Positions 1-12,600 of a stretch of 64,000 bases of DNA are shown here, one piece after another. The position numbers were made by a program, and so were the translations under genes. Position 1 is the stretch's first letter. Each line of letters opens with the position of its first letter. The DNA lies in the NCBI RefSeq assembly GCF_910592395.1, contig NC_088310.1, positions 1,183,501-1,247,500 of the forward strand, in the 5' to 3' direction. The notes below the pieces were generated by a model. The model was not told the origin of the DNA. It did not search any database and worked only from the letters and a program-made list of their open reading frames with translations. The stretch comes from Lineus longissimus (lineage: Eukaryota; Nemertea; Pilidiophora; Heteronemertea; Lineidae).

Positions 1-3000
1 TCATGATCGGGCCTAAGCCGTCTGCATCATGTGTAGTGTGTGTAATGTATACCAAAGGAAGTGGGTTTGAAAAATTTACCAGCCAAAGGGGTGGAGATAT
101 GAGATTATTTCGCTAATTGGAGACGGTCTATCAGAAACTCAGGGTACAAGGCTGCTCTAGAAATGTAATTGAGAGTTTTTACCCATGGGTTCTGCATGGC
201 TATGCAATACTGTACACTCTAGTTGCAGGTGCACTACCTGACACGGCTTTTTTAGACTCAAATAGAAACATTCAGGGCAGCCAGTTTGCGGCAAAAATAG
301 AGGCCTAGTGTTGTTGTCACCATACATTCAAGTATCAACAAAGATTTAGTCATTTGGAATCGATGTCTTTCAATTGACAATTGGTTTTCCCCGCTTGGAG
401 TTGCTTTGTGGAGGGAAGCTTTTACATGAATTTAAATCAGGAGCAATTTTCTGAAAAGAATTGTTTTGTTTATCCTTGTTTGCTACTAACCCCATCAAGA
501 CTAGCCAATGTTATATTATATCAGGTTGAAATTGTCGTGGAAATCTGTAATTCAATCAACAAATCCCGGTTTACAGTCAATTTCAATACACATGATGTGA
601 CGTGACGTTGGTTAGATCATAACACGAAAGTGCCATTTTTGGAAGTGATGATGTCTAAAATTCAAGCCAGCAAAAAGTATACAAGGTTTCCATGCATCAT
701 ATAAGTGACTAAAATCACAAACTTAAAAAAACACGAGATTAGGGAAAATACACAAATGCGTTTTTTTAAAGGTTTTTAGTGTTAATTTGGTGAATAGCAT
801 AATATATGCAGAATAGCATAGATATATATCCACAATTAACAAAACAAAACTAATTCTTAGACACGTTTGACATTTGTAAAAGCCTCTCTGAACTTAGAGA
901 AATACAGTATGTTCATGCCTGAAATGAAGCAAATTATCAACTTCTGAAAATAAACCAAGTGCTGGAAAATAATACGAAATTAAACAGTGGAATAAAGTTT
1001 GACTGGTTAAATTCAAAATTAAATTAATTTTTAAAATTTACTTCAAAATCTCAGAAATATTTCTACATCTTTATGTTGATTAAGTATAAAAGAATTACAT
1101 ATGTACTCGCTCTGAGCATTTCACACCGATCTGCAGTTAACACCACTAAAGCCTCGCTCTAACGCACCTTCGGACGATTATGCAGTATATAAACAAATGA
1201 AATACTAGTAAGACAATCAGCAATATTGACTATGAATAGTGCGTCCATTACCCAGGTATTATAATCAGAGTGTTTTGCCATAATTGAACAAACAAACAAA
1301 CAGTTGGATATAAAATTGTTGTTGTAGTTGGTGTTCAAGTTTTATGATGCACTCCTGCACGAAATGCCTAGACACTTCAAATAAAGGAAGAAAGTCATTT
1401 TAATATTGAGCATACCGACACGAACACACACCCACCCTTACGCACAAGTAAATTACAGTAGATTGACAAATAGCATACGCAGTAAGAAAACTCTCTGAAG
1501 GGCGTCCACAAAAATGCTTCTTCCCAAGTGAATTCTGATTATAATTCCCGGATAATACATTTTTCTTATAAACACTTCTACCGGTTACTCAAAGAGATAA
1601 ATCGAGACGTTTTTCCCATTAATCACAAATGTACAAAGATAATAAATATTAATATCATTATGACTTGCAAACATTGCAGCATCTTCAGGCACTAGACAGT
1701 TCTACGCAGGCCTAGTGGTAACAATCATAAATAACTAATTTACGGTGTGGATGTGGTTTTTGTGGTTTTGTGCAAATTGATACTTAAATAATGTGAAATT
1801 TACATAATAAATTACATTCTGTACAATTTGGGTAAATTTACAAACCATGCCTAGGATATATACATCTATAATCCCAAACACAAACCTATTGCATAATCAA
1901 AATGACTTAATTAATGATTAAGAACACAATTAAAAAATCAGATGGTGCTTTTCATGGCTCGGGCTCAGAAAAAGGCCACAAGCGCTCATCACATATTCGG
2001 GCTTGTTGTCAATTCCTCAAATAAAAAGATAACTTACTCCTGTTGTCAAAATGTGGAATGCAAAATAAAAGACGCATTTTCAATCCTGTATTCAAACTGT
2101 GGAATGGACACCTGTTTGATAAATGCCGAAGTGTAAATAAAAATCACATGGTAAAACAACATGTGCAAACGAATAATATTGTTCCAATTTTACAATTCAG
2201 TTCCCCTCTAGTTGCCCGTATATACCATCCGAACATGGTTGACTGTAGCCATGGGCTGCTGACAGTGCGGATCCAGAGATAGGTGCACGAAAGCCTTGAA
2301 AACGACGCGAATATTGGAATAGATCTTAGAAACCAGCAGGGCTCCCCCTTGTTTTCATTGGCGCTGTTGCTTTCTCAAAACACCTGGACCTGCAACTGTC
2401 ATGACTTCAAATGGACGTCGAAACAAACATGGTTCACACTGTATCCATGGTCCTGACTTCATAGCCCAATGAAGCCTCCGTGGTTTTTTCGCAGCAATGG
2501 TGCCCAGAAACTTTTATATGGACTGTGAAAATTCAAAATAAAGTGAATTTCTTTGTCGTAGTAACCCGGTATAAAGAATACTAGGATCAGTATAACCTAA
2601 CATGAGAACCTTTGACGGTCATAAAAAGTGAATGCTAAAAATGAAAGGCAAGAATCACTATTGTCATTATTCCTTGTAGCCATTAGTTATAATCATATAA
2701 AACCTAGAACTCTAGGTAAAACAATGTAAAAACACATCTGAAGACACATGAAAATGAAGACATTATTACCTTAGTGACTTGAGAAATCACGAGGTTTAGC
2801 GGCATCAGTGCATACTTAGTTATTAGCGGTTATCAGCTATTAAAATCAGTGATATTCATAATTCAGTAGTACACATATTTTTTCCTCCTAATACAACACA
2901 CGATTGGAATGAAAACACTTATGCTGAACTTTTGGCTTACTGTGCCCACAATTGAAGAAGAAGACATGTTCATTACGTTCATTACAGCTGAGTTACCTAC

Positions 3001-3470
3001 CTATCCCAGGGACAGACACCACGAAACATTCATAGAACGATTGAGATTAACTGACAGGAAACAACTTTCATATCAGTAGCGGACGAACACACGTACAAAA
3101 CGACTTGATTACCTTAGTTAGTGGTACCCAGGCAGTACACCCATCGCAATAGTAGTATATCGAATAATAAGGCTCCAATAAAAATTTAGAAAAATATACA
3201 AAACAGGCGCCATTTTAACGAACACTTATAATTTGTACAATAAAGAACACCATTTAATCAGTCGTTGCCAATGTCTTCAAGAAGAACTTGGGAAGTTCAT
3301 ATTCCGCAAAAATATAATTGTCCGGTGCTGTGTAACGATCCGCTTCTTATGCTGCTGAAAGTGTATGTCCGGACACAGTTACTGACACGAACATCCAAAA
3401 CAATACAGGCTCCAGTCTATAAATAAAATGTAAACATTTTGCCGGCATATCCTTTTGACAAGACATTGTC
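1..3470. other. 3' flank of prox; no gene recognised
   Basis: AT-rich sequence with short open frames (the longest is about 79 codons at 2043-2282) that have no recognisable family features. The upper part is probably prox 3' UTR. I see no RNA gene or mobile-element signature. Confidence 0.6.
3253..3258 (-). terminator. candidate prox polyadenylation signal
   Basis: ATTAAA on the minus strand, about 215 nt past the stop codon and followed by a GU/U-rich stretch (GGTGTTCTTTATTGT). The position is reasonable for a short 3' UTR. Prox genes often have longer 3' UTRs, so this may be only one of several sites. Confidence 0.3.
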
Positions 3471-3656
3471 TTACTGTTCACCAAGTTGTTCCATCCAATT
3501 CGGCGACTTGAAGTATTCTGGGAGAACGTCGTCGAGTCGGGCGATTATTTTGTAGATGGCTTTCTTCCACGATTGTTCGGTGTCTTTGCCGGTAGCGATG
3601 GACTTGAAAAATTCTCTGAGCGAGGCTTCGATGACGCCGCGGAAAGATGTGGGTAC
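3471..3656 (-). CDS. prox1: prox last coding exon (Prospero domain C-terminus)
   Basis: A 186-nt exon that follows GTCTTCCAG and encodes 61 residues (761-821), then TAA at 3473-3471. It starts [17 protein letters not shown], includes [16 protein letters not shown] and ends [11 protein letters not shown], the conserved C-terminal helices of the Prospero domain. This half of the domain packs on the homeodomain and, in family members, contributes to DNA contact and masks the export signal. The protein ends a few residues after the last conserved block, as in most homologues, so the C-terminus is complete. Confidence 0.97.
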   Translation of the reverse strand, partial: VPTSFRGVIEASLREFFKSIATGKDTEQSWKKAIYKIIARLDDVLPEYFKSPNWMEQLGEQ

Positions 3657-6600
3657 CTGGAAGACACAAAAGAGACCAAACATCAGTCAATGTCAAGGTC
3701 ATATTGAAATGGTATTGGATTGAGGCAAAAACTAATGAGGGATCCACCGGATTAGGCCAGGGTTGACCAATCAAGATTAAAACCAAGAAGGTCACCATCA
3801 CTCAAGGCCACTGCCATGTCAGGCTTGACCAGTCGAGGTCAAAACCAAAGAAGGTCACAATCACTCAAGGTCATTGTGATGTCGAGGTCATTTGATGGCG
3901 GTCAAATCTGAAAGAAAATCGTTGCTCAGTCTTTGGCCTGAATTTGAAATACAGTTAATCCGGTAAAGTAGTTTTTGAAGATACCAATACCACGCATGGT
4001 ATCAACTAGAGAATCATGTTTCAGAACAACCTTTTTGCTCTTTTGTAACCTAAACGATTAGATAGCAAACTTGAGGCTTTCATTCAAGTTAAATTTACCT
4101 AATTGGAACCACTAACGTGCAGCTGAGCTAAACTCATCTGGTGCCATGTTTCTCATGTTTTTCTCCAGAAAATAAAGACTCATTAATCTCTATACAGCCT
4201 CTTCTAAGCAGTTTATTCTCTCTCTTCATAGCTCCACAGGGCCGTGCACATCTCTTAACAGCCAGAAATTAAAAGTGGTATTACTTGAACCAGAAGTGCG
4301 CGCATCAACAGCAGTTTTTGCATCTTGCGTATTCCTCGTGTTGAACGAGTAGTAACTGTTTGTTCTGAGATGAGCACAGTCTCTAGGGTTTAGCTGCCTC
4401 CATCTCGCACATCCCAAAGACTCCATCGCGCCTTATCTCTCCACTTCATCAGTCAACGTCGTCATTAAACATTTACAACTCAGCATGAAATATTAGACTC
4501 AAATCATGCTTAAAACCTGTTTGGTTTCTCTTGAGGTGTTTGAGCCTCATTAAAACAATGGCTCGGGCGAGTTTCTCCTCTCAGGGTAAACACTAATGGC
4601 TCTTAATCTGTCTAATGGAAGGAGAAGCTAATCGCAGGAGAAAGGCGGTCGCATATTACAAGGAAATAGAAAGAAATGAAGCTTGGGGTTGGGTTTCAGC
4701 CAACACTTAATCTCTGCCACAACTTAATCTGTCTTTGCAAACTGGCCAGATGGGGATTGCTAATCATGTCCTTGTTGGTCGCCTCATCTACCAATTGTTC
4801 AGGAAGGAGAGCTAAGATAACCGTGGAGCCAATAACTGTGATGCCAGGAATAGGGTTGACCACTACCAGGCTCCTGGTACAAGGAATTGAGTTGACCAAT
4901 TCCAGACCTCTGCTTCAAGTAATTGGGTTGACCCATACCTGGCTCCTGGTTCAAGGAATTGGGTCGAACCATTCAAGCATACAGTTGAACAATACAGAAT
5001 GAGGTAGCGGTATAAATAAAGCAGTCCCCTAAATTCGTAGACTTGGCATCGGCGCCATTGGTTGCAGGTACGGGCTCGTGGGTGAAATAACACCACATAT
5101 CCCAGTCGTCCCTCCAGAATCCCTATCATCAGAAATCTTGCTCTACCCTTGTTATGGGTCTGGTCTGAATTCAGATAGACCAAAGAAAGCAACTGAGAGA
5201 ATGCTAAGAGATTTTGATGGCAGCAGACAGATTTTAGGCATATCTGACTTGCTAACTTCTTATTTTCACATGACAAATGCAAGGCTACGACCACTAACTT
5301 ATGTGCCGCCATATCTCTCCAACCGTCTCCAGAGATAATGTGAAAGAACGATGCGCACAGTCTATCAACACAGCGGACTGGTGATTAATTTCCTTAGCTC
5401 GGCCCCTGGAGAGTAAATAGATTACAAGAGACGTTTACTTGTTCCTTATTCATGTCATTAGCAAGCAATACGGCTGATTACCCGATGTTCTCATCATTAA
5501 AGGTAATTACCGTGTTTATCTCCACATTGAGATATAACGGCGGACAGTCAGAAAACCATGAAGAACCAGTTATTTCCCAAATTATCTGGAAATTGCCTTC
5601 CAATTGTAATCTTGATGGTCACACCTTGTTTGAGTATACATCCGTTGCCAGCATGTTTAATAGAACCGGCCTGTCATCTACTAAGATGATGAAGTATAAA
5701 TGTGACTCTGGAGAGTCATCTCGGCTATTCGTAGCGATAAAGACGCACCAATAACGCAGATTATCATCCGTAGCGAAACCAACGCCGTATAGTTTATGTT
5801 GATAACTTACACTAGCAATTTGTCTTAGACGCCTTCCTAAACTGATAATGAAAGATTTATGAGTTTGGAAACTGTTTGGTAAATTGTTGCGAGTGTATTA
5901 GGATGGGGAAGATGGCACATTACTGTTGTGGGAGAGGATAATTAGGTTATGCATTCTGGCAGTCTTTACATCATCTTTGAGATGATTTTCACACGGAACC
6001 ATATCGAAATATTTCGATGAAGGTTACAAGCGTTCATACGAAATGACAGCAACGATGTTTATTCAATGATTGAGGGTCTCCTTTAGAAGCAGAAAATAGA
6101 ATATTTAGCAGGAATTACCCGCGAGCAATATTACTTAGCGCCGTGTTGACGTCACAATAGCCACAGCCTCACATGATGAAAGAGGTTATTCACTTCAATA
6201 TTCTTTCCAATCTTTAATAAACGGATCTATATTGTTTCATTGCCGATCCTTCCTCCTGCAGCCTGAGGCGATGTTCTAAGCCACGGACATGAGAAGCTGC
6301 CTCGGGGCCTCTTTCTCGATAGACTTACTTGGACTTAGTATTATTATTCCGATATATCTAAGTTAGTTATTCGAAAAGACAAATTTAAGTTGAAAGGGAT
6401 TTTGTAAAGTTTAAAAAGGTATTCTTCAAATTGGACTCTTAAGTCTTTAAAATATAACTTTGATAGATTATTTTTTGTGATGAATTATTTTCAATGCAAA
6501 CTTTGAAAAACGGATATTGGATTTTAAAGGAACATAAAACTATTTCAGTTGACAACAACATCTATCTCCAACGCCAAACAAGCATTCTTCAGCAAATCAA

Positions 6601-9600
6601 TATAGATTTAGCTCCAATATAGATTATCAAGAATAAAACCCATTCTGATTTTTTCAGCTGGGAAACTGCCATTGAATGGCATATCTAACTGCCTTTTTTG
6701 ATACTTTAAAAGTTTTATCTTAAAACTGAAATTATACTTGAAATGAAATTCCTTCGCTGCGAATATCATTACATATGCCGGCATGTATTTGAAATGCTGC
6801 AATACGGAATTAAACTGATTACTCTGAGAAACCAGGCAAGGTGTTTAATGGGGTAATGCCTGGTTTTCTGCTCATACCATAAGTCAACTTGGATAAATAA
6901 TACATGTACATCCAATGGCAACCTTCAGCCATTTGATCAAGTTATGAAACATCAGTTCTTTTCAATATTCACCAAAACTTGATTATGTGATCCTGAGTCA
7001 AAGATTACCTTTATCCCAGAGGAGAAACAAAGTTTAAATGGCCAGATATTCAACTTAATTGGCTAGTTGGTTAATTTAATTGGTTTCATAATTAGATTGC
7101 ATTGATGAGATTGTTTCACCGACCTGGAAACTGTCTTCGATTAATCTTGTTTTTACGAAGTTTGGATTCTGAAAAAGGTAACCCTGGGATTTGAATATTA
7201 TTAGGATGCAAGTTTAATATCTGATTGATGAACTTGGATTCTTTATCAAGGTACCTTTACTGATGAGAACAGACCAGGTCAAGAGAAATAAAATCACATT
7301 TTCGCATCCTGCAGTCTGCCTTGTAGCATTTTCCTGAGCAGTTTGGCTGCTTAATTTCCACAACATAAAGTTGTGATTATTGGACTGAGTTTTGCACTCA
7401 GGATGTGTAAAACATTCGCTACAGATGGGTTTGAGAAAGAATGCTGGGCATTAAAAGGAAAGTTACTTCCAAACATTGAATATTGCCAAAGGGTAAAGAT
7501 GCTTGCGTCAGACAGTGCCTCTTTGTTTGATTTTCTAAAGAAACCGTCTTCCACTTTTCAAGCATATGTAACAAAGGATATTCAGAACGTGAAAAAATAT
7601 CACTTTTAGCTTTTCTTTCATAAGTAAGAGTTGTATCAGATTATGTTTTTCACCTTTTGTATTGACGTTCAACAAAAATACAATATTCAAATATGTTTGT
7701 CTTCATGGTGCTTTGTATTGATTGTTTTATTACAAGTAGATGTCGTAAGCTGGTAGGTTGTAGCTCGTAGGCTGGCTCCGGGCTATTGCTAGAGTTTCAC
7801 TCTGTTGGAAGCAAATAAGAAATTGCCGAGAACCGAGAACTGACTCAGTAAACACGATATATATGTCTAGATTTTTCGATGAATATATTGAGAATTACGA
7901 AAATGTTCTCCACTGCCGCCACTGAAGATGCACTCACAATGTGTGTCGTTCAATATATAACTGCTGTTTCAGTTGCAATTATGTCGACATATGCTATAGA
8001 TAATGGCACAAGTTTCCTCTGCACTTATAAAACCACATACATGTGACAGTGATGAATAAAAAACTGAATACATTCAACAATTTAAACAGTCATAGAAACA
8101 AGTCTTGCATATTTAGTATTATGACCACTAACTTTGCAAACAGCTGTAATTGGGGCATACACTGCTTATATGTTATCCAAGCAAAGAGGGTCAAAGTTGA
8201 CTGTATTCTTGGAGTTTGGATAATGGGCCTGCCCTACTACATGATGATTGCCCATATGAACTTATAAAGCAAGCTATCCTAAGTGTTTATTAATTCCTCC
8301 ATGGAACATTACTAATAATAAGCTGAAATTACCGCAGGGCTGGAGTTATTTTCTTATCAAGTTATTATGGCAGTTTCCTGTAATCATCCCAACTTCTATT
8401 AGACATAATTTGAGTCATTAGTTGATTTTCCGTTGCGAGCTCCTCGTAGGAAAGAACAAACAATGCTTGATGATGAGCATAGCTGATTTATCGTTTTTGT
8501 TTTTAAGACAACTGAGTCGTTACAAGTCGCTATTAACCTGTTTTCGTGTTTGATGATGGTGTATTTATTTGGTGATTATGTCAAGTGCATTCTCGCTGTC
8601 TGATGAGTATCATTCCTTTGCTCATCGGAGTGCTCAGACTTGACCTGTTGAAATGGCGCAGGATTGGCTACGGTTGTGATGAATTCATCCCACATATCTT
8701 CCCAACGAAAGTGCACACCCACCATATCCTTCTAGAGTCATCAGTGCATCCTAAAGTTGAAATCTAGGTTATCAATTCCTTTGATGGAAATGAGATGCCA
8801 AGTTCATCATCTTGACATTTTGGATAGACATATCAAAATATCTCAAGTCGAGAGTTCATTCTTCAGTCGATTGCACTCTGATGATGACCGATTCTTTTTT
8901 TCAAGCAAAGAAATTAGTTCCAACTAACTATCAACTTATTCTTATTTCCGAACGGCAACCATTATGGATTCTTTCTCTCAAAACAAAAACGACAAAATGA
9001 TTATACAACAAAATGTTCCTACCTCAATCTGGTTGTTTCTATTATAGTGTAGGTTTAACACCCGGTAAAGTTCGGAGTCAGTAGTAACCACGAGGTCCTC
9101 TGGGGATTTCACACCTTCGGCCATAGCCTGGCGGGCATATTTTTCCATCTGGATGTAGTAAAACTCCCTGTAAAGGTAAATGGTTGAGACACATAAACAT
9201 CAAAGAAATTAAAATTTGACATATGAAAATTTTTAAGAGAAAACATGGAGTATTCACAGGTCCAGTATTATGCAGTGTTTTCTGCATGATCCCTATGTAA
9301 ATACTGTCCGCACCACATCCACGTGGACATTGGGCAAATGGGTAACAGAACTCAAATAACGCATCAATTTCATGTGAATACAGGAAGAGTGGTAAGGGCC
9401 TTTTCTTCAGATACACAGACACAATAAGTTTCATCCTAATTGTTGTGGTTCTGCAAAAGCATTGGGCCTTTGAAAACTGTATCAACGGCAATATTTTCCT
9501 GAAAAAAACACAAAAATGTTAATATTGCTAAAATGTCACATATGTTGGGTTCTTTTTCAGAAAGGTCAAGTCCAAGTGCTAACATGACTAATACAATCAT

Positions 9601-12600
9601 TCTCCTAATAAGGAATCAAATGGAGACCAATTACATGGCAGAAGTGCAAAAGCTATCGAAGACAGTCAAATCAAAAACAAATGTCTACAATAAGAACAAA
9701 TCTGTTGCAGACCCATTCATTAACGTTCTTATTGTTCCAACCCTGCCAGCATCAATCTCAACCCATCTCCACCGCGCTGCAGTGAGCTCTGTCCATATGT
9801 TGGACATTTGGCCATGCCCCTTCAAAGAGAGGTAGAGCTAATTTGCCTTTTGTTGTCGGGAATTATAGGTTTCAAGATCAGCCACTCAACAATGCCCTCC
9901 CACTCTATTGTTCTCCGAAGAAAGACGGGTTTTTTGCGCTGCGTGAACAGACGTGAACTCCTTGAAAGCGTTTTTCCTTGCGTGAGTGTTAGTGTCCATT
10001 TCCTTCATGGAATAAAAGCACTTAGGAGAAATTTAAAAAATTTACATTAAAATGAAATTAGAAGAACGTTTCTTTCATAGAATGTCTTCAGGTAATACTG
10101 GAAAACGTGCATGTCTCAGTACGGTTAGCGATCACCTGCTTCCAGCGCTGATGGAATTTCTAAGATTGGCCAATTCATGTGTGAGAACGACCTTACCAAC
10201 CAGACATCGAAGGAAATGCAAAAGCAATCACGTCACATTGAGAGTAATATCAAATCAATTTGGACGTTTCTCAGCATAAAAATACAAGGAGAAAGAAGCC
10301 AATAAGACTTAATTCATAATAACGAGACAATTTTGCACTAATTCGTCCAGGAAATAGCACAGTTGTTCTCGATAGAAATTTTGATATTCTCGGCTCAATT
10401 CTCATAAAAGATGATCCATCTGCTGCAATGTCTTCAATCAAGGCCCTGGATTCAATCAGCCTGCGCTTTGTGTCCTGGCAACCTACAAAATGGAAATGTC
10501 AGCCACTCGTTTAGATGATCAACGCGAGGATATCGAAATATCTGATATTAGAATGGCGTCTATTCAGGTCGTGTCTCCAAGACTAATCTTAGAAGAAGAC
10601 ACACTGCATCACCCAATAAAAGCCAATACTGATTCAATAAAATACTCGGACCTAATCCTCAGAAAACCAAATCCAACCTCAGAATTATCAGCGACTGAGT
10701 CGAACATTGACACAAAGTGAGATTCAAGCAAGCCTGTCATTTTGTTCTAAACTCTTCACTTCACTTCATTTCTTCACTGCTTTAACAACGCAGCAGAATC
10801 AACTGATCTATAAAATTATACACCAACACTGACATTTGGATATGATCTTAATTGGAAGACGGGGACGGCTGACTTAAATTGTCCAGAGATTATTGGCTAA
10901 TTAAGATACATCGAAGATGGTCATTAATGTCTTAAGCGATGACGGATGGCCCTGTATAACAGATCAGCAATCTTTCATTATAATTTCATTGGTTTATGGT
11001 ATTAGCTGGTTTGGCCATGTTGACCTCTAGACATATGTTACAGAGAGACAAATATGGGACAGCGGGACAGCTGTGTCTCAACCTCAAGGACAAATGGGGC
11101 TGATTCTTAGTTCGTGTACAAAACGAGGGCCACTTAGGCACATGCGGTATAGAGATTGAACAAGCTGCAATTTAAACTCACCTCCAGGTGATAGTTTGCA
11201 TGATGATATTCTTGAGATTGCATTTCCAACTTCATAGCTTTGTTATCAGTTTGTAAAACAAAATGGCACTAAGCTTGCCCATGATTTGTGGCCTGGTGCA
11301 AGATGTTGCAATTTGTAAGCTTTGTGCGGACAATTAGCCAATTCCATCTTTTGGTTTAAAGGTTTGTCACAGCTTGTCACTATCGCAAATACATTTAAGG
11401 AAAGCGACACATTTTCTATAGAAATAACACAAGTTGTTGCTAAACGTCTATAATTAATGGGCCTGTGTTTGGTTGAAAGGATTCCAAGTGTTGTTTAATA
11501 TATCTTGCCGAGATCAATATCGTTCTTAGAAATGTTGATATCGATAATGTCTACCATGTGACACTCTCCGCTGAATAATGGCGCGACACCATTATCTTCG
11601 CGTACCTACCAGATGTTGGGAAAAAGACCCATATTGACTGGAATACTCTGAATTTATATATATACATATGTAACTGAAAATTTCACTTTTCATTTGAATA
11701 GGCCTACATATTAGAAAGACTGAATGTACTCGATGCCTGAATTACTACTAAGTGGATAATTTCTGAAATAAACCCTGATAACTTAACAATTCCACAACAT
11801 TATTATAAAATCAAACCAAAAAAAGAATGATCGAATCACAAAACAAAATATGATCAAAAGCTGACACTATGCCAGCCATACCCATTATTCCCAATATGGT
11901 ATCACATGACCGCTTACTTCAGAAGTGATTGGTCAAAAGAACATCACAGAACATGGCGGGAAGGATGGATGAACAAAGACTCTTACCGGGGAGGGAGAAA
12001 AACCAGAGATAAAACGCGGAGAATTATTCCAATAACTATTAAATCCAACAGAAACGAGTAACAATTCGTTTCAATTTCTACGATTGTTGATTGCAATCGC
12101 TTGGAGCTAAAACAGTGGCATAGTTAGCGTGGGTTGGCTATCTCCTTTTGATGTTCTCAATTTTACTGGAGCTGTTGTGGGAAGAGTTGCCTTTGTTAAA
12201 AAAGCACTCACCTTGGCTATTTCTCATATGTGTTGGTTGAAGTGGAATATGTAGTAGAAATGGCAGACTGAGTATATTCTTATTCGGTGTGTTTTTTGTT
12301 GGTGATATTTGACGTTTCGAGGTGGGTGCACTCCAAATAGTTTTACGGCGTATTTGGAGTCAATACACTAGTATTTCAATTGGGTGTTTGTATACGAGAA
12401 ATATTCTTGATGGGGATACTGAAGATTTAAAACACCCAATAACAATGGGGGAAGATAGCTTCTGGGTTTGAGGTCAGTGACTGTTAGATGAAGTATCACA
12501 TTATTCCAGAACGTGTACTCCAACAGACCCAGTGGTATAACACACATTGTCAAATTCAAACATTGAATAATATAAAAGAAAATACATCAGCACTCAGCAT

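Larger units (their letters stand above)
3657..9022 (-). other. prox intron 3 (5.4 kb)
   Basis: A GT-AG intron (GTAGGA ... TCTTCCAG) between the two Prospero-domain exons. It holds two minisatellites (3763-3890 and 4819-4970) and a short imperfect hairpin at 6826-6869. The remaining sequence shows no coding pattern. Confidence 0.85.

Noticed and set aside
4676-5312. Overlapping frames at 4676-5002 (+) and 4863-5312 (-) suggesting a repeat protein
   Set aside because: Both are produced by the 36-bp minisatellite, whose unit is divisible by three.
9078-9491. 137-codon minus-strand frame
   Set aside because: It reads prox exon 3 in the wrong frame and continues into intron 2; only 9023-9167 in the Prospero frame is coding.
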